A stretch of DNA of 64,000 nt from Zonotrichia leucophrys gambelii. Its lineage: Eukaryota > Chordata > Aves > Passeriformes > Passerellidae. Made by a program: the position numbers and the translations under genes. Of the stretch, positions 1-13,800 are shown one piece after another; position 1 is the first letter of the stretch; every line of letters begins with the position of its first letter. The notes under the pieces were generated by a model. The model did no database searches. It saw only the letters and a program-made list of their open reading frames with translations, and was not told where the DNA came from. Location: the NCBI RefSeq assembly GCF_028769735.1, contig NC_088200.1, positions 74,923,178-74,987,177 of the forward strand, written 5' to 3'.

Positions 1-172
1 GCTGCCCAGAAAAAGTACCTGGACGCCCGTAACTCTTTGCTTTTATTGTCTCATATTGTCTTAATTCAATTTGTCCAAATTGTTGTTATTACTCTAATTG
101 TGTTACTATTCTTTTTAACTATTTTATTACTATTAAACTTCTAAAAATTTTAAAAACAAGTCACTGCCGTTA
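1..172 (+). repeat. LTR family A, copy A1 (truncated by window edge)
   Basis: Reverse-complement match to the copy at 29749-30350: shared TGCCCAGAAA, TTTATTGTCTCATATTGTC, TTACTATTAAACTT and CAAGTCACT blocks. Orientation (+) is inferred from the ATTAAA signal near the 3' end. Only the 3' part lies inside the window. Confidence 0.65.
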
Positions 173-173
173 A

Positions 174-240
174 CTCTGTCGGGCCGAGAGAAAACGTTCT
201 AGATAAGAAATAACAAACAATAGCGAGGAGTGAAAATTCT
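174..240 (+). repeat. LTR-like fragment resembling family F (R/U5)
   Basis: CTCTGTCGGGCCGAGAGAAA and the following AAACAATAGCGAGGAGTGAA resemble 36997-37060 in the LTR at 36532-37149. Short and diverged. 241-454 between this and the G-rich tract holds nothing else recognised. Confidence 0.35.
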
Positions 241-454
241 TTTGTTTCTGTTTTGGCGGGCAGCCTGTCTGAAGGGCATCCTGCCAGGCCTCTGCAACCA
301 AAGGGGGGGCCCCCACAACCCTTTAAGACCCCCGAGCTGTGCCCAGGAGAGCACTGGTACCTTCCTTCCGTGGGCAGGCTGCCAGCACACTCTGCGAGAG
401 GACCAGGGATTGCGAAGATTATTCCGCAACTTCTGCTCTAAAAAAAAAAAGATT

Positions 455-1450
455 CCTACAGGTAGCAGTGGGAATTTTGGGGGAATTTCGGGTTATTTGG
501 GAGATTTTGGGGGTCCTGGGGTTCATTCAAGGGGGGGGTTTGAGACTTTTAGGGAAGATTTTGAGGGGGTCTCAGGGATGTGGGGGGGTCCCAAGAGCTC
601 CCTGGGGTCGTTTTGGGGGGATTTGGAGAATTTTGGGGGGGTCTCAGGGAGGTCCTGTGGATTTTTGGGGCGTCCTGGTAGGATTTGGTGGGGGGGGGGG
701 GGGTGTTGGGAAATTTTGGGGTATCCTGGGGGCATCCTGGGGAATTTTTGGGGGGTCCTGCAGGGATTTGAGGGGATTTTGAGTGGTCTCAAAGAGATCT
801 AGAGGTGATTTTGGGGCGTTTTGAGGGGTCCTGGGGGGTTTTGGAAGGATTTTTGGGGGGATTGGGGAATTTTGGGTGGATTTAGGAGGATTTTAAGGGA
901 ATTTTGGGGGCTCCCAAAGGAGTTTGGGGGGTCCTAAGGGGGTCCTGGGGTAAATTAGGGGAGTCCTGGGGATATTTGGGAGATTTTGGGGGGTCCCAGG
1001 AAGATTTTGGGGATTTTTTTATGATACCATGAGGGTCCTGGGGGGATTTGAGGCAATTCTGGGGGTCCTGAAGAAATTTGGGGGATTTTGAATGATTTAG
1101 GAGAAATGTTGGGGTTTTTAGGGGCATTGGGGGGTTTAGGGGGGGCTTTGGTGGATGTGGGGGCAATTTTGGGGGGTCCGAGGGAAGACTGGAGAATCCC
1201 AAGGGGTCCTTGGAGGATTCTGGGGGGGGGGGATTTGAGGGCGATTTTGGGGGATTTGGGAATTTTGAGGGGTGATATTGATATTTCAGATGGTTTGGGC
1301 CCATTTTCAGTGATTTAAGAGTGATTTTTTTGTGTGATTTTCAGTTGATTTAAGGCTATTTTAGGTGAATTTGGGTATTTTGGGGGTTTTAGGTGATTCT
1401 AGGGTGATTTTGGGCAATTTTGGCGTCATTTTGGGGGAAACTGGGGTGAT
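455..1450 (+). repeat. G-rich, C-poor degenerate tandem repeat upstream of ACOT12
   Basis: About 1 kb of imperfect units built on GGGGGATTTTGGGG and GGGGTCCTGGGG, including a poly-G run near 691-702. The + strand is G/T rich with very few C except in TCCTGGGG, so G4-forming runs recur throughout. It ends just before the CpG-rich exon 1. Open frames on either strand here are low-complexity Gly or Pro repeats and not genes. Confidence 0.85.
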
Positions 1451-1479
1451 TTATTTAGGACACCCCCTTACTCTCATCC

Positions 1480-1890
1480 CTCCGCCCCAGACACCTTCCT
1501 CCCCTCAGCGCCCAGGCCGCGGCAGCAAGGGCCGATCCCCCGCTCTTTCCGGAGAATCGCGGCAGTCTGTCTCCATGCTGCGACAGCGGAGGTTTTCAGC
1601 TGGCCGGGGTTTCCGAGCCGTCTCCTCCTCCCCGCTGCGGAGACCGGCTTCCCTGCCCCTTTCCCGCCGCGGCGCCCGCGGCTTCGAGCGCGGCCATTCC
1701 CTCCCTCAGCGCCGCGGCGGCCGCGGCGTGAGGCGCGGGAGCTCCCTGCCTCGCCTGAGGGGCCGCGAGCGGAGCTCCGGCTGGCCGGTGCTCGTGTCCC
1801 GGACCGTGCTGCCGGCCCACGCCGGGCTCCGCGGCGGCCTGGACACGGGGACGCTGCTGCGGTGGATGGAAGTCGCCGCCTGTCTCGCAG
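1480..1890 (+). promoter_or_regulatory. ACOT12: CpG-rich promoter/exon 1 region of ACOT12
   Basis: High GC with dense CG dinucleotides from about 1500 to 1860, ending at the exon 1 donor. No TATA box was seen. The transcription start probably lies between about 1450 and 1570. Extent judged by eye. Confidence 0.6.
1575..1890 (+). CDS. ACOT12: ACOT12 coding exon 1
   Basis: The frame ends in LLRWMEVAACLA, the start of HotDog domain 1, followed by donor gtgcgt; one base is carried into exon 2. The only in-frame ATG downstream of 1365 is at 1575, with a weak context (T at -3, C at +4). It would add 63 Arg-rich residues (18 Arg) before the conserved region. The codon aligning with the mammalian initiator is CGC at 1764, so the 5' limit is uncertain. 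Confidence 0.7.
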
Positions 1891-4800
1891 GTGCGTCTGG
1901 GAGTGGGAGGGTTGATGTTTGGAAAAAGACCTTCGGTGAAAGTTTTCTAACTAAGTTAGTCACTCTCATGTAGTCTCATCTCCTGATGTTGCCCATCAAC
2001 GCAAACGCCCTTTACAACAGAATCATGACAAAAAAATGTAAACTTTAATCGTTTTTTAAGCTTCTGTTTTTTCCTAAGGGTCTCATTGCAGAGTTGCATT
2101 TGGGAGCTCTCAGGAAGAAGAGGGACCTGCTGTGTGCACTCCCTGCCTGTCAGGCACCAGCCCCTGCGTGAGCGGCTGCCTGCAGCTGCAGAGTGGTAAC
2201 TGAGTGTCCCTGTGTCTCTTTTGAAGCCGAGAAACATGCTGGGATGCCCTGCAGGATACAGTCCATGGATGAAATTGTGTTCGGAGACACTGCCAGGTAC
2301 AAACCAGCTGACAGCACTCAGATGTTTCCCTTCTGCAGGCTCTCACTTGGCAGAGATAAACTGAGGCGTTGTAAAATGGGAGAGAGCAGACCCATGGGCT
2401 CACCACAGCCACAGGGCTGGGTCTCAAACCTGCTCTTTTCTACTTGTGATAGCCTGACCCATGCAGAGAGCAGATCCATCTCACAGGGCAGAAATAAACT
2501 CTTGTTAACTTCACTTGGCAGTTGGCATGCCTGGTGAGAAACTGATGGCCCAGTGGTCTCTGGCTCTGGGGAATGGCTGCAGGCCACTGCTTATCTCTGT
2601 TAAATAAGCAATACTACCTATAAAACTTACTGTTATCAGTGTTTTTATTGCTGCAAGGTCTCTTTTGGTTCACTTCTTAACATCTTTCTCTTTCAGATAT
2701 TTTATAAAAACGATAAATGTTTTACATTCACTGAGCACTGACTTAACTGAGTCTACAAATAACACAGGACTGAACTTGTTTTACCATTTCTCATGGTTTT
2801 GAGTGGGATAAAAGACACTGTAAGAGGAAATAGGCCCTTTATTCCTAACCCATACCTTTACAGAAACCTAAAGCCATTACTTTTTGGGTTTAGTGTGGTT
2901 TCACACAGGACAATCTAGGAATTAAGGAGAGCTTAGATGGGATAGACTTGGAGGGGACAGTGCACATGCAGTTTTTGTGGCTGTGAAAACAGCAACACTG
3001 GCTGGTGGCAGTTAAAAACTGTTCATAAGTGTAAAATAAGCATCCACTCAGACTTGGGACTGTTAGGGCAGTGCCCTTTAGAGTAAGAACTAAGGCCAGT
3101 GACAAAGAAGAGAACGTGATCATACCAAATCTGGAACTCAAAAGAGAATTTCTTGGTCTGTTTCACAATATTGAAGTGTTTGTATTGTCTTGATTTGCTC
3201 TGTGTTTTTAATTTTGTCCTCAGGAGAAAATCCTGTTTGTGAAAACTAATCAAAGTTAGGGTAATGTTTCCCTTTCAGGTGTAATAGTTCAAAGTTAGTA
3301 GTTTCAGAGCACTTTCCTGTCTTGTTCCATGACAGCAGAACAGAGCTTCTGGAATATGATGAAAATACTTTTCCTTCCAAATTTGTTTCTGAATATTTCT
3401 ATTTCTTCTCTCACTTGTAATACCAATGTTCCATTTGTAATAAGAATTTCAGGTACCAATCTTGTAACTCTGAAAGAAATTATTTAAGAAATTATTTTTC
3501 TCTGCCAGGTCATCCCTAACATCCTTCATGTAGTTTACTGTGCAATTTCCTAAATTTTGCCACATCTAGTTCGTTATACAAACATCTTGCATAAATAAAA
3601 CAGCTCTTGCTTCTCTCTCTGGTAAATTAATAAAATAGTTTAGGTAAGTGGCTTACTGGAAAGTTTATTTACCTAAGCCAGGTGACTAAATCTTCTGCAG
3701 GGATTAAGTCTTCTGTGTTTATTATGTAAAGAGAAATTGCCACACATCTGTATAGTTCAAAACTTAGCTTTATACCATGATAACCTCTCCATTCTCTTGT
3801 AATACACAGCAGTTCAGTGTATTACTGAACTGCTGATTTTAAATTGATGCATTCTGATTTTAAATTGCATTTACTTAAGCATTGTTAGTCTTCTGTCTGT
3901 GAATGATAGTCACTTGATTCTGGTAAATTTCTGATAGTTTTGAGTGGAAGTGTGGTGTTGTGTGACTTCTGCCCCTGCAAATCTGTAGCTTTGGCCACCC
4001 TCCTGTCTGGGAGGGAGCTGGTGGCTCCCTTAGCTGTGCAGTTGGGAACAATTGCCTTAACAGTTCTGCTTTTTCTTTGCAATAAGTAATGCAAAAACTG
4101 CTTCTGGGCGTCTCCTGCAGAAGCTAATGAGGGCTGTGCACCTGCAGCTGGCCTTGGTTCTTTGCACTGACCATTTCCCCTGCCCCGTGCACCCAAAGGA
4201 TTCCACCTGGGGTGTTCTTGGGTGAGAACAAGAAAAAGAAAATCACTGTCTAGTTTGTTGTTCCTGTCGGGTCCTCTGGAAGAGCAGGTTTCCTGTTTCC
4301 CATTTCCCATCCTACTTCTGCAGTGGAATAAGCAATTTAAGTAAGCCTTTACCTTTAAATGTCCCAGCTTGATTCATTTAAATTAGTAAGCAACGATTAC
4401 TACTACTACTATTATTATTATGATTATTATTATTATTACTAATTTGGAAACAAGGTTTGCTCCTCTTTGCAACATGGAGCAGGGTGCTTTAGGAATTCCA
4501 GAAGGAAAGAAAATACCTCCTCATTTAAATTTGTTTCGATGACATAATAAGGAGAATTTAAAAGGTAACAAATAATAAAATAAATAATATAATAAAAAAT
4601 TAAAATATGGTAAAATAATATATAATATAATGAAATTGCATTAGATAATTGTCTAGTACTCCAGAATCTCAAGAATTTTCACTAGATAATAAAGTAAAAA
4701 TTCTCTTTAGTTGTTTTGTGTAGGTAAATGGGGAAGAGTGGTTTTCAGAGGGAGGAGGTTAGCACAGAAGGGACAAGCAGTCCTGTTCTTGGCCAAGACT

Positions 4801-7800
4801 TGGAACATGAATTCTTTCCCCATCCAAGAGCACTTTTTCCCTGGAGTTATCTACTCATGTGCACACCCCTGTGTGCCAGAGGTGCTTGTGGAGTGTATCT
4901 GAGTGCTCCTGCAGCTGTATCTACTCTGCAATTTCTGCAGGATGTGCTTGTGAGCAAAAGCCAGAACTCCTGGGTGTACCTGAGCACACCTGCTGCCATT
5001 CAGACACCGGCAGAGAGAAGCAGCCTTGCCATTAAGGTTGTGCAGTGGCTCTAATTTTATTGACCAAGTCTGACTGCTGAATAACAGCGTTGAATTGAAC
5101 AGTGAAAAATTCACTTTTTTTTTCAGTGAATTCTCAGTGCAGCGTGGAAGACACAGACTGATTAATGAGATGTTCTTCACCACTCTTAGGAGAACACAGA
5201 GAGGCAAACTCAAGCCCTTATAAAGCTGCATGTTTGCCTGCTATAAGGTCTTACTCTTCTTAACAGGGTTGGAGAAATTCTTTCCATCAGAGCAAGGGTG
5301 GACATACAAGTCGAATTCTCCATGGAGGTAAGAGATGAGCACTCTCTTTTCTGAAGATATTGAAGGATTAGAGCAGAGGTGGGAGCAGCAAAGGAGCACA
5401 GCGTGGCTCCAGGTTTATTTGCTCCAGATATCTGCAGGTATCTGAACTTTGGGGGTGTTTTTTGTGCATTGTGCCTGTGTCCAAATCCCATTATTATTAA
5501 TGGGAGTGATGCATCTCACAGGCAATGTATTCCAAAAGTTTCTAAAAATTGGAAAAAATCAGAATTTTGGTGTGTGTCAGGCCTGTGCCACAGGATCGAA
5601 TCCAGTGTTTCACATGCAAGTGTTTCATTTTGCTTTGCACCCCTAAACACACTTTTTTTGCACGTACAGACCTTAGAAACTCATTCAGATGGGGGCTCTG
5701 AGTGCCACAGAAGAAAATGGAACATCATATCCATAAAACTACATTTAAGTGTCTTTCCTGGTTTTGTAATTTTACCCTACAAGTGATGCTAAACAAACAT
5801 AACAGTTGTGGTACTAAAAAACCTTTCAGAGTTGACTGAACATTGTGATCCCCAGATATGTATTAGTGATTAGAGCAGGGTTTTTACCTTTATGCTTTAG
5901 GTGTAAGGACTGATAAAAACTGCACTGTATTGTCTCAAATCAGTTGACTATGATGTAAATACTTCTTTTGTCTCCTTCTTCCACCACCTTCTTCCTCACA
6001 GGTTGGCATAGAGGTGGTAGTAGAGGATGTTTTGACTAATGCTGAAAAGATTGTGAGTGTGGCCTATGCAACATATGGGACTGAACCACTTGGTGGTGCA
6101 CAGGTATTTTTCCTGCTTTCTTCTAAGCTTGGAGTGACTGAGTTTCTGTGAAATAACCCACCTTATGTGGTCGTGTAACCCAGCAGAAGCACTGTTTATT
6201 CTGATCAGTGATAGGAAAAAAGCATTAAGTTCAGACTTTTTGAGATGGAGTCTGGGGGTTTATTTCTAATTTGTTTCTCTGAAACGGTTAGGTTGTTGTT
6301 GCTGCTGTCATTACTATTATTATTATTATTATTGTTATTGTTTCCATTTCTATTTCCATCTCCTTTTGCACATTTGTTCATTATAGAAGTGAGGTCTTTG
6401 AGGGCTGCAGTATTGCCAGAGGCAAGCCATGAAAGGGAGATCCTGGTGAGTCTCTCTCCTTGTCAGAAGTTGATTGCAGAGTGGGCTCTTTTATCTTCTA
6501 CTTCCCCTCTTGGGGAGGTTGTTCAGACAGAAGACATTATTTTTAAGCTCACTTCCAATCTAAGTTGGTTCTTTGCCATTTATGTGGATTGGTTTTCACA
6601 CCAGGGCTGTTTCTTCTCCCCAGTGTTTGGAAATCAGTCCTGGTACCATTGGCCTTCACATCACTGTGCCAGACAGGCACAATCTTTTTAGAATTTTCTT
6701 GTAGGGAAGGCCAGACACTCCTCAGACTCTCCTAAAAAAAACTCCCTTTGCATTTAACAGTCTGCTTTCTTGAATGTGGCATCATGGATCTGACTTTCCT
6801 GTCTGACTGCATGTGTTAGGACAGCACATCTGGCTGTTAAACGTCCACTGGAGATTGGCAGAGTCATCCCATGAGCAATTCCTACATCCAGTCACTACTG
6901 CTCTCTCTTCTGTGAGGATGTGCCACAGTTTGGAAAAGAAACAGACTGGAGCAGTTTTGCTAAAACTAAATCTCAGCTCTTGTCTCTGAAAGGCTAATGG
7001 CTAGATTTCTGATAGCACTAAAATATTATTAAGTAAGAATTGTTTGTTCCTACTTTGATATCATACTCATAACATAAACCTGTTCACTTTTTGCCCAGAT
7101 TTCTGGGGACATTAATTCAGGATTAAATTGGTGATGATTAACTAAGATTAGGCTTAAGACAGAAATGTCCCAAAGGGAGTTTGACAGTCCAGTTCAAATT
7201 CCATGACAAACTAAAATCTCAGAGACATTGAAGAATATTTTTTTCAAATCCACTTTTCTAAACAACTGTTTCTAAGGTTGAACAGAGAGAATGTCAATAT
7301 AACCACCATCTTAATATTTTAACTGGGCCACATGGGAAAATCTAGGAAGCTCTTGAAAAGGACTGGAAAGGAGGCAACGAATCTGGAAGAGGGTTAGAGG
7401 GAAGAGTTGAAGGCTGAGAAACATTAGTGGCTGCACTGCAAGACACAAAGTGTTGAATTTGTCTGTGGTGCACTGCTCTCTGCATTATTTTAATGCTTCT
7501 GAGGCCTTCTAGACAAATCTCACAAGTGATTGTTCAGTGTCACCTGTGGTGTAATTATCCACATGGAGTAATTTTCTTTAAATTACTACATTTGCTTTGG
7601 ATGCAGTTTGTCATTGAGCTGAAATACACAGGAATTTGCACTGACACCACTGACCAGTGTAACTGTATTTATTTTCTGGTTCAAAAATTCTATCCTCAAA
7701 CCTTCATATTAAGTTCATCTTTTCCTGTCTTTTTTAATTCTTTTTTTTTTTCCTTAAATGAGAACTGTCTTCAACACTGTGTGCTGTCATGGATGTTTGT

Positions 7801-10800
7801 ATTTAGAAGCTAAAAGCACTTTGTCATTGAGTTTTCATGAATGATTCTGAAAGGATAATGCAGAATCTCTTGAACTTTATACCCCACGTTAGTTGTATGA
7901 TTAAACTTGTCATCTTGGACAGCTGATAGGAAAAAGTTGTAGAAAACGCTGATGCCATTTAAAGTTCAAAGTGCGCTTTGTTACGATTGTGACATTCAGA
8001 ATTGTTGTATTTTTTTTCCTCTCCATTTGCACAGATTGAGTTAAAGCCCATAGAGCTTCAGTCTGAAGAAGACTACCTGGAGTACTTCCTGTCTCTGGAC
8101 AGGAGCATAATCCGTACGGGCTATTTCGAGGCCTTTCAGCAGGTGATGCAGGAGAGCAGTGACGAAGGTGATTTTTGTGCTCAGCACAGAAGGTGGAACA
8201 AACAGTTATGAGCAGCTGGAAGGAAGGAAAAAAGCAGGCAAAACATCTCCTTGGGCTTGTGGTGTCAGGTGGAAAAGTCTGTGCCAGATTTGTACAGCAC
8301 AGAGGTGCCAGAGGTGTGTGAGGCAGTTGTTGTAGCAGAGTGGTGTTTCTTTGTCTCTCAGAAATTCCAGGTGTAAAAACACAGGGTTGAAGGCCAGGTG
8401 TGCATTACATAGATGTGAAATGCAGATCTTCATGTGGTTCTGTGTGTGAGGTTTCACAGGCTGACAGCAGTAAATAAACTTCTGTGACACTAGTTGTGAT
8501 GTAGACAGAAGCATGACATTCATTCAGGCTTATGGCCATGTCTTTGCCAGAAAGGAAAGTAAGAACTATGTTTATGCCCTGAGATGATTCCCAACAAGCA
8601 GAAGTTTCATTATGTGGAGGTCAAAACAGGTAAAAAAGTTAGAAGAACTGAACAAAGAAACAGGTTCCTTGTTATTTATGGTAGTAATTTCTGTTCTTAG
8701 AGAAAGTTGTGCTTGTAAGTTGTTGTGTTCCCTCGCAAAAGAAATTACTCAGAGCAGTTAGGAAAATATGATGGTATTTGGAAAATCTGAGCTGTAGCTC
8801 CATGTATAAGTAACAGGCATTATGTGGTTTTACTGAGGAGAGATTAAACCTGCTATAAACAAAGATCTAACCTTAACAATTTAGTAAGACTTCGTAGAAC
8901 TGAAGAGTCATGTTTGGTACAAGAAAACAAGCTATTTGTCTTCATGGTAACTGTCTCACAGGGTTACAGTTTAATAACCTGAGTGACAAATCAGAGCTTG
9001 ATGGGTTTTGTCTCCACTGCCTTTCCTGGAAATTTCTTTGAAGGATATTATTGTAGCACTAATTCACGTCCTTAGGGAGACAGAACAAGCAGAGTGGGAG
9101 AAGAGAGGAGAGAACATTGTGTGTAAAGGCTGCTAGGGAGCAGCATATGTACAAATCATACCCTGAAAGTGAGGTTTGTTTGACGAGTGGATCTTCGGGA
9201 ACACCTTGAGTAGGTCCAAAGTACAAGTTAGTCGTATGTTTCCACACACTTATGTAATGACAAAGTTAGCTAATTATGCCACAAGTCAAAAGTACAATTC
9301 AGGTCAAGCAGCTCCTAGCGCAGATGGGCACTTTTAAAATTACTTGATGTTAATCTCATGCCTAAATCTTTTCCTGTGAAACATCACCAAAAAGAATTGA
9401 GATTAGCGTGAGGATGTGAGGCCAAACACTTGAAAGTGACATCAGAAGTGCTCAGGTAATACAAGGTGGTTCAGATCCTCATTTCAGCCATTTCACGCAG
9501 GTGTTGTCTCAGGCAATTAAAAATTTGTAACAAGGTGAAATAATCAAGTCCTGCTCTAATCTTCATCCAACACACCTGTACAGGTGCCCATCACACACAG
9601 TGCAGAGTCTTTGACAGACATTTGAGTTGGTGCTGAACTGCTCTGACAGCCCCTGAAAGCCAGCACACGCTGGGGCTTCAGCTGCTGCTCCCCTGCAGGA
9701 CCTGCCCCTGAAAAAAGGGACACAGAACTGCCCCTGACAAAAATGACACAGAACTGCCCCTGATACAGGGATGTGGGCATGCACTGAGGGCTGGCAGTAG
9801 CAGCTCCTGGGAGAACAGAGAAAACGTTCAGCTTCTTACTGCTTCCCTTGCAAACCACAAGGCTCTTGTGTGCCTTTGTGTTTGTCTTCTTTTTGCTGAG
9901 TCCGAACAAGCTGCTCTCTTCACCGGCTGTGCTTTCTTCTGAAAGCATTCACTGATGCATTGCTGCTCTGTTTCAGATCCTTCTAAAGCTGAACAGAGCA
10001 TTTCAACCGAGCACACCCATGTCCAGAGCACGGAGGCTGTCCTGCATTCGCACACAGGCCATCAAGGGAACACCTGTGCTGGACAGATCATGGACTGGGT
10101 ACAGATGGTGGCAAGCATCTCAGCAAGGTACTTTCCTACAGCATTGTCTCTGCATGTGGTTCTAAGTGGATGTGCTGTTAAAGGTTTCACAGGGATTTAT
10201 TTTATGAAGAACACAGACCCAGGCCTCTGTGACTTGTCTTCCTCCTCACATTACAGGAGGCCTTTGAACTATTTAAGTGGTCCATCTCCCACAGCATGCC
10301 ATGCCACTGAGACTCGGGCATTATTCTGTTACACATACAGAGCCTAAGGCAAAAGAGGCTGTGTTACCTTCCTGGGAATCTTTGCAGAAAGCTAACATTG
10401 GATACAGAAACAGAAACCTGCTCTCCTTGTGCTTGGTGCAGTGCTGTCGAAGGGAGGGAGCGACCACCTTTGTTGATTTTTCGCATCTGACTCCGTTTAT
10501 TCATCAATCAGTCACTTTTTATAACCGTGTTAATGAAGTTCATGCATATTGCAAAATCTGAGCTCCTGACAGGATGTAGAGAAAACTTCAGCTCCTCCTT
10601 TTGTTTACAATACCTGAAGTTAGTTTACTGAAACCAAGATCAGTGTTCCCACCATGATATGAAAGGTTCTCAAAACCTTCATCTCTATTCCCAGAGTGGT
10701 CTGATCCCAGTAGCAGCTAAGGACAGAACAGTCTGAGAATCTTGTTTTTTATATAAAAGGTGGCTGAGGACCTAATTATTTACAGGATCAAGCCTGGGAA

Positions 10801-13800
10801 AGGCTGCTTTTACAGCAGGCTCCTATCTTTCTTTAAGGCATGCTTGAACCAGGCTCTCCACACAGTACTTTAGAAACAAAGGGAGTTGTTTAACCAGGGT
10901 CAAACCAATGCTCACCCGGTATCAAGTGGCATCCAAAAATGAACAGCCTGCTAGAACTTAGTCTGCAGATGATGCCAGAAGAAAAATAAGTCAGAGGAAA
11001 AGGATCCACATAAACAGGCTCTGTTTGGTTGGTGTGTGCACAGAATGGGTGCATAACCCTCAGCAAGTCACTTGACCTTTCAGTCCCTCTGAGTTGCACA
11101 TCCTACGGCTTGCAACAATTTTAGCAGTTTAAAGAGCTCGGGCATCTTCAGGTAAAGAGAACAAAATATGTGTTGTGACACTGCCTGCCAGTGTGACCCA
11201 GGCACATAATCACTTAATTCCTCTTCCCTGGAGCCAAAGCCTTGTTTGTCTCCCTTCCTGTTCCTGGACACTGCACAAAGCTTCTTTGTAAGCAGCCCCC
11301 AAGTTTCAGTCTGAATTCTCCTTGCATACCCAGTGACCTAATTCACTGCAGGGACGTTGGATGTGTTTTCCCTTTTTATCTTTAATAATTAAATGACTTC
11401 TCCATTCATTATTCATATGGTTTTGATTTGTAGCCAGTGGTTGTACTGATAACAGCAGATTTCCTGTAGTGGTTGGATAAACAACTTGTTTTAGTAACAA
11501 CAGAGTGCACTGACCGTACCCCCATGTGCAATTCCAGTGGCTTGAAGGGACTGCTGCAGATTTTTGCTGTAATATGACTCAGAATATTTACCTGTTTTCA
11601 TCTGATAAGTTTTACCTTGTGGGAGTCACATTTAGATTTAAAAAAAGGAAGGGACACATCAGCAAATGGAGTACTGGACGAATTTTCTTTGAACTAATTA
11701 ATGTCCAACATGATTACTCATGTTGAGAGTTTCAGGAATAATAGCTGGTGTCAGAGGCTGGTTGAAAGCAGCAGAGATGATGTAGTTTTTGCTTGAGAAG
11801 TAACTGCTCTCACTATGAACCTTTTGTGAGGCCACTCAGACCCTACCTCTGAAGGCGCCAGGTAAGAGTTTCTACGGCCACAAACTGTGATGGAGGAACA
11901 GGAGAGGAGGGATAAGCCTGAAAAAATAAATTTCTAACAGCATTTTAAAGGTTACTCACTCTCCTTCTCACTTCCCCACCACCTTTTTTTGGTCAATACA
12001 TAAAATTGTGCAGATAGCAATAAAACTATTTCAATATTAGTAATATTAGCTTGAACTTGATGGACACTTTCTTATTCCTTACATTTTCAATAAAAGCATT
12101 CAGGGTGTACTTTTCCAGGAAAGAAATTAATATTTAAGCCTGATTTCTGGCTTGTTCCTCTCCTCATCATTATTGTGTTTGCATCTTTAGAGTGAACATG
12201 GTAAATAAAATCAACGCTTAGCATTTTAAATCAGAGGAGCAAATTATTTTAATTTAATTACAAAGTAATTCCAATGTATTAGACTATATAAGAGATGTAC
12301 CAGTCAGTTAATTAGCTGCAGATAATTGTGTGCATTTAAAAATACCGGTACATTAGTTTTCAAAGTGCAGGTGAGTTAAAAGCCAGAAGTGCTACAAAAC
12401 TGTATTTTGAAATTTAGGAAACCTCACCATGGAACAGTCTATCCTAGATGTGCACGTGGGCTCCTTACTGAGAGCATTGTGTTGCTAAAAATAAATGTCA
12501 TATATTGTAAATTATCCCCTCTTCCTGTGATGCACAGACCTCCCAGTAGAAAGTGAGGGGCTTTGAATACATGCAGAACTGATGAAGAAACCTGATTTTT
12601 GCCTGCTCCAGAGAGCTTGGAAACAATATTCTTTTCACTCAGACTGCATCTGGTAGCCATGTGAGGGTTTTTTAATTCTCTTTTCATATCATACTAGCAG
12701 AAAGCATGTAAAACCAAGCAAAAAGTACAAATATTAAGACTAGGTAACTTGACATGGCATTGCTTGGGCACTGAAAGTGCTCAGCCTTTCTGTTCAGGTT
12801 TTCTTTAATTGTTTAAAGGCCTTGAGGTCTGGCATTTTTACACTGCTCAGGAGCCTGCTCCCCCTGCAGTCCTACAGAAAGTGATGAAACTGTGAGGTAA
12901 GTGGTTACTCTGTAGGTAAGGGATTCATGGTCTGGCTTTGAGAGAGGGCAGTCTCAAGCAGTGAGAATTAATTGGTGTTTCTAAAACGTGCTGGAAATGT
13001 AACAGCATGACATAAGTGGTATCATGATGGTTGAAGCTCGAGTTAGATGCTCTTGGAGCTGACCATGGAGTAGATCAGTGTAATTTAGTGACCTTCCAGG
13101 TCCTGCAAGCCCCGTTTCTGTGGTCAGTGACGCTGGCTGTGATTTTAGCACAGCTGTGTTTCGGTCTGTCTCTCTGTGTTTCTGTTTCAGCCGCCTCTGT
13201 CGGTCACGTCCGATCCTAAAGGAAATTAACAGGTTCGCATTCTGGCACCCGTCCATTGAGTACGACCACCTGGTCTTCAAGGCCAGTGTCAACAACACTT
13301 TCCACAGCAGGTAAGGCTCCTCATCTCTGCCTGGGCATCTCCAGCACTGTGTGTTTCACGTTTCATCAGTAGGATTTTCATGAGTCAATTAATTGTTTTT
13401 CAGGTGGGACTTGGAAGCATGTATCTGTAACTTCCTATACGTGCCCTTTTTTTTGGTTTCACTTTTATCAGTGGAAGTTTTTTTTAAAAAAATTATTCTC
13501 TGACTTTCAGTTTAAAGATCATTTGTCATCAAATCCCACTCCTGCAAGTTCAGACAATAAATATTCCTCTGAAAACCAGGGATTTTCAAGGGCTGAGTTG
13601 CTCCCAGAGATCTGATTCTTCAGAAGATTCCAGCTTCTTGCTGGGATCTTCCCATGTTGGCATTTATTGACAGACTGCATTCTATGTATTGCTTATTTTT
13701 GGTAACGCTATTTAGCTACTGCCATAGTTTATTTTATTTCAAAGGTGTGCCTGTCCAGATTGAGTAATTGATTTGCTGTGCTACAGGAGGCATTTGAGTC

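Noticed and set aside
523..1304. Proline-rich minus-strand and glycine-rich plus-strand open frames
   Set aside because: Low-complexity G-rich tract; no start context, splice structure or homology.
6245..6691. Leu-rich, signal-peptide-like frame
   Set aside because: The hydrophobic run comes from an ATT microsatellite in ACOT12 intron 4.
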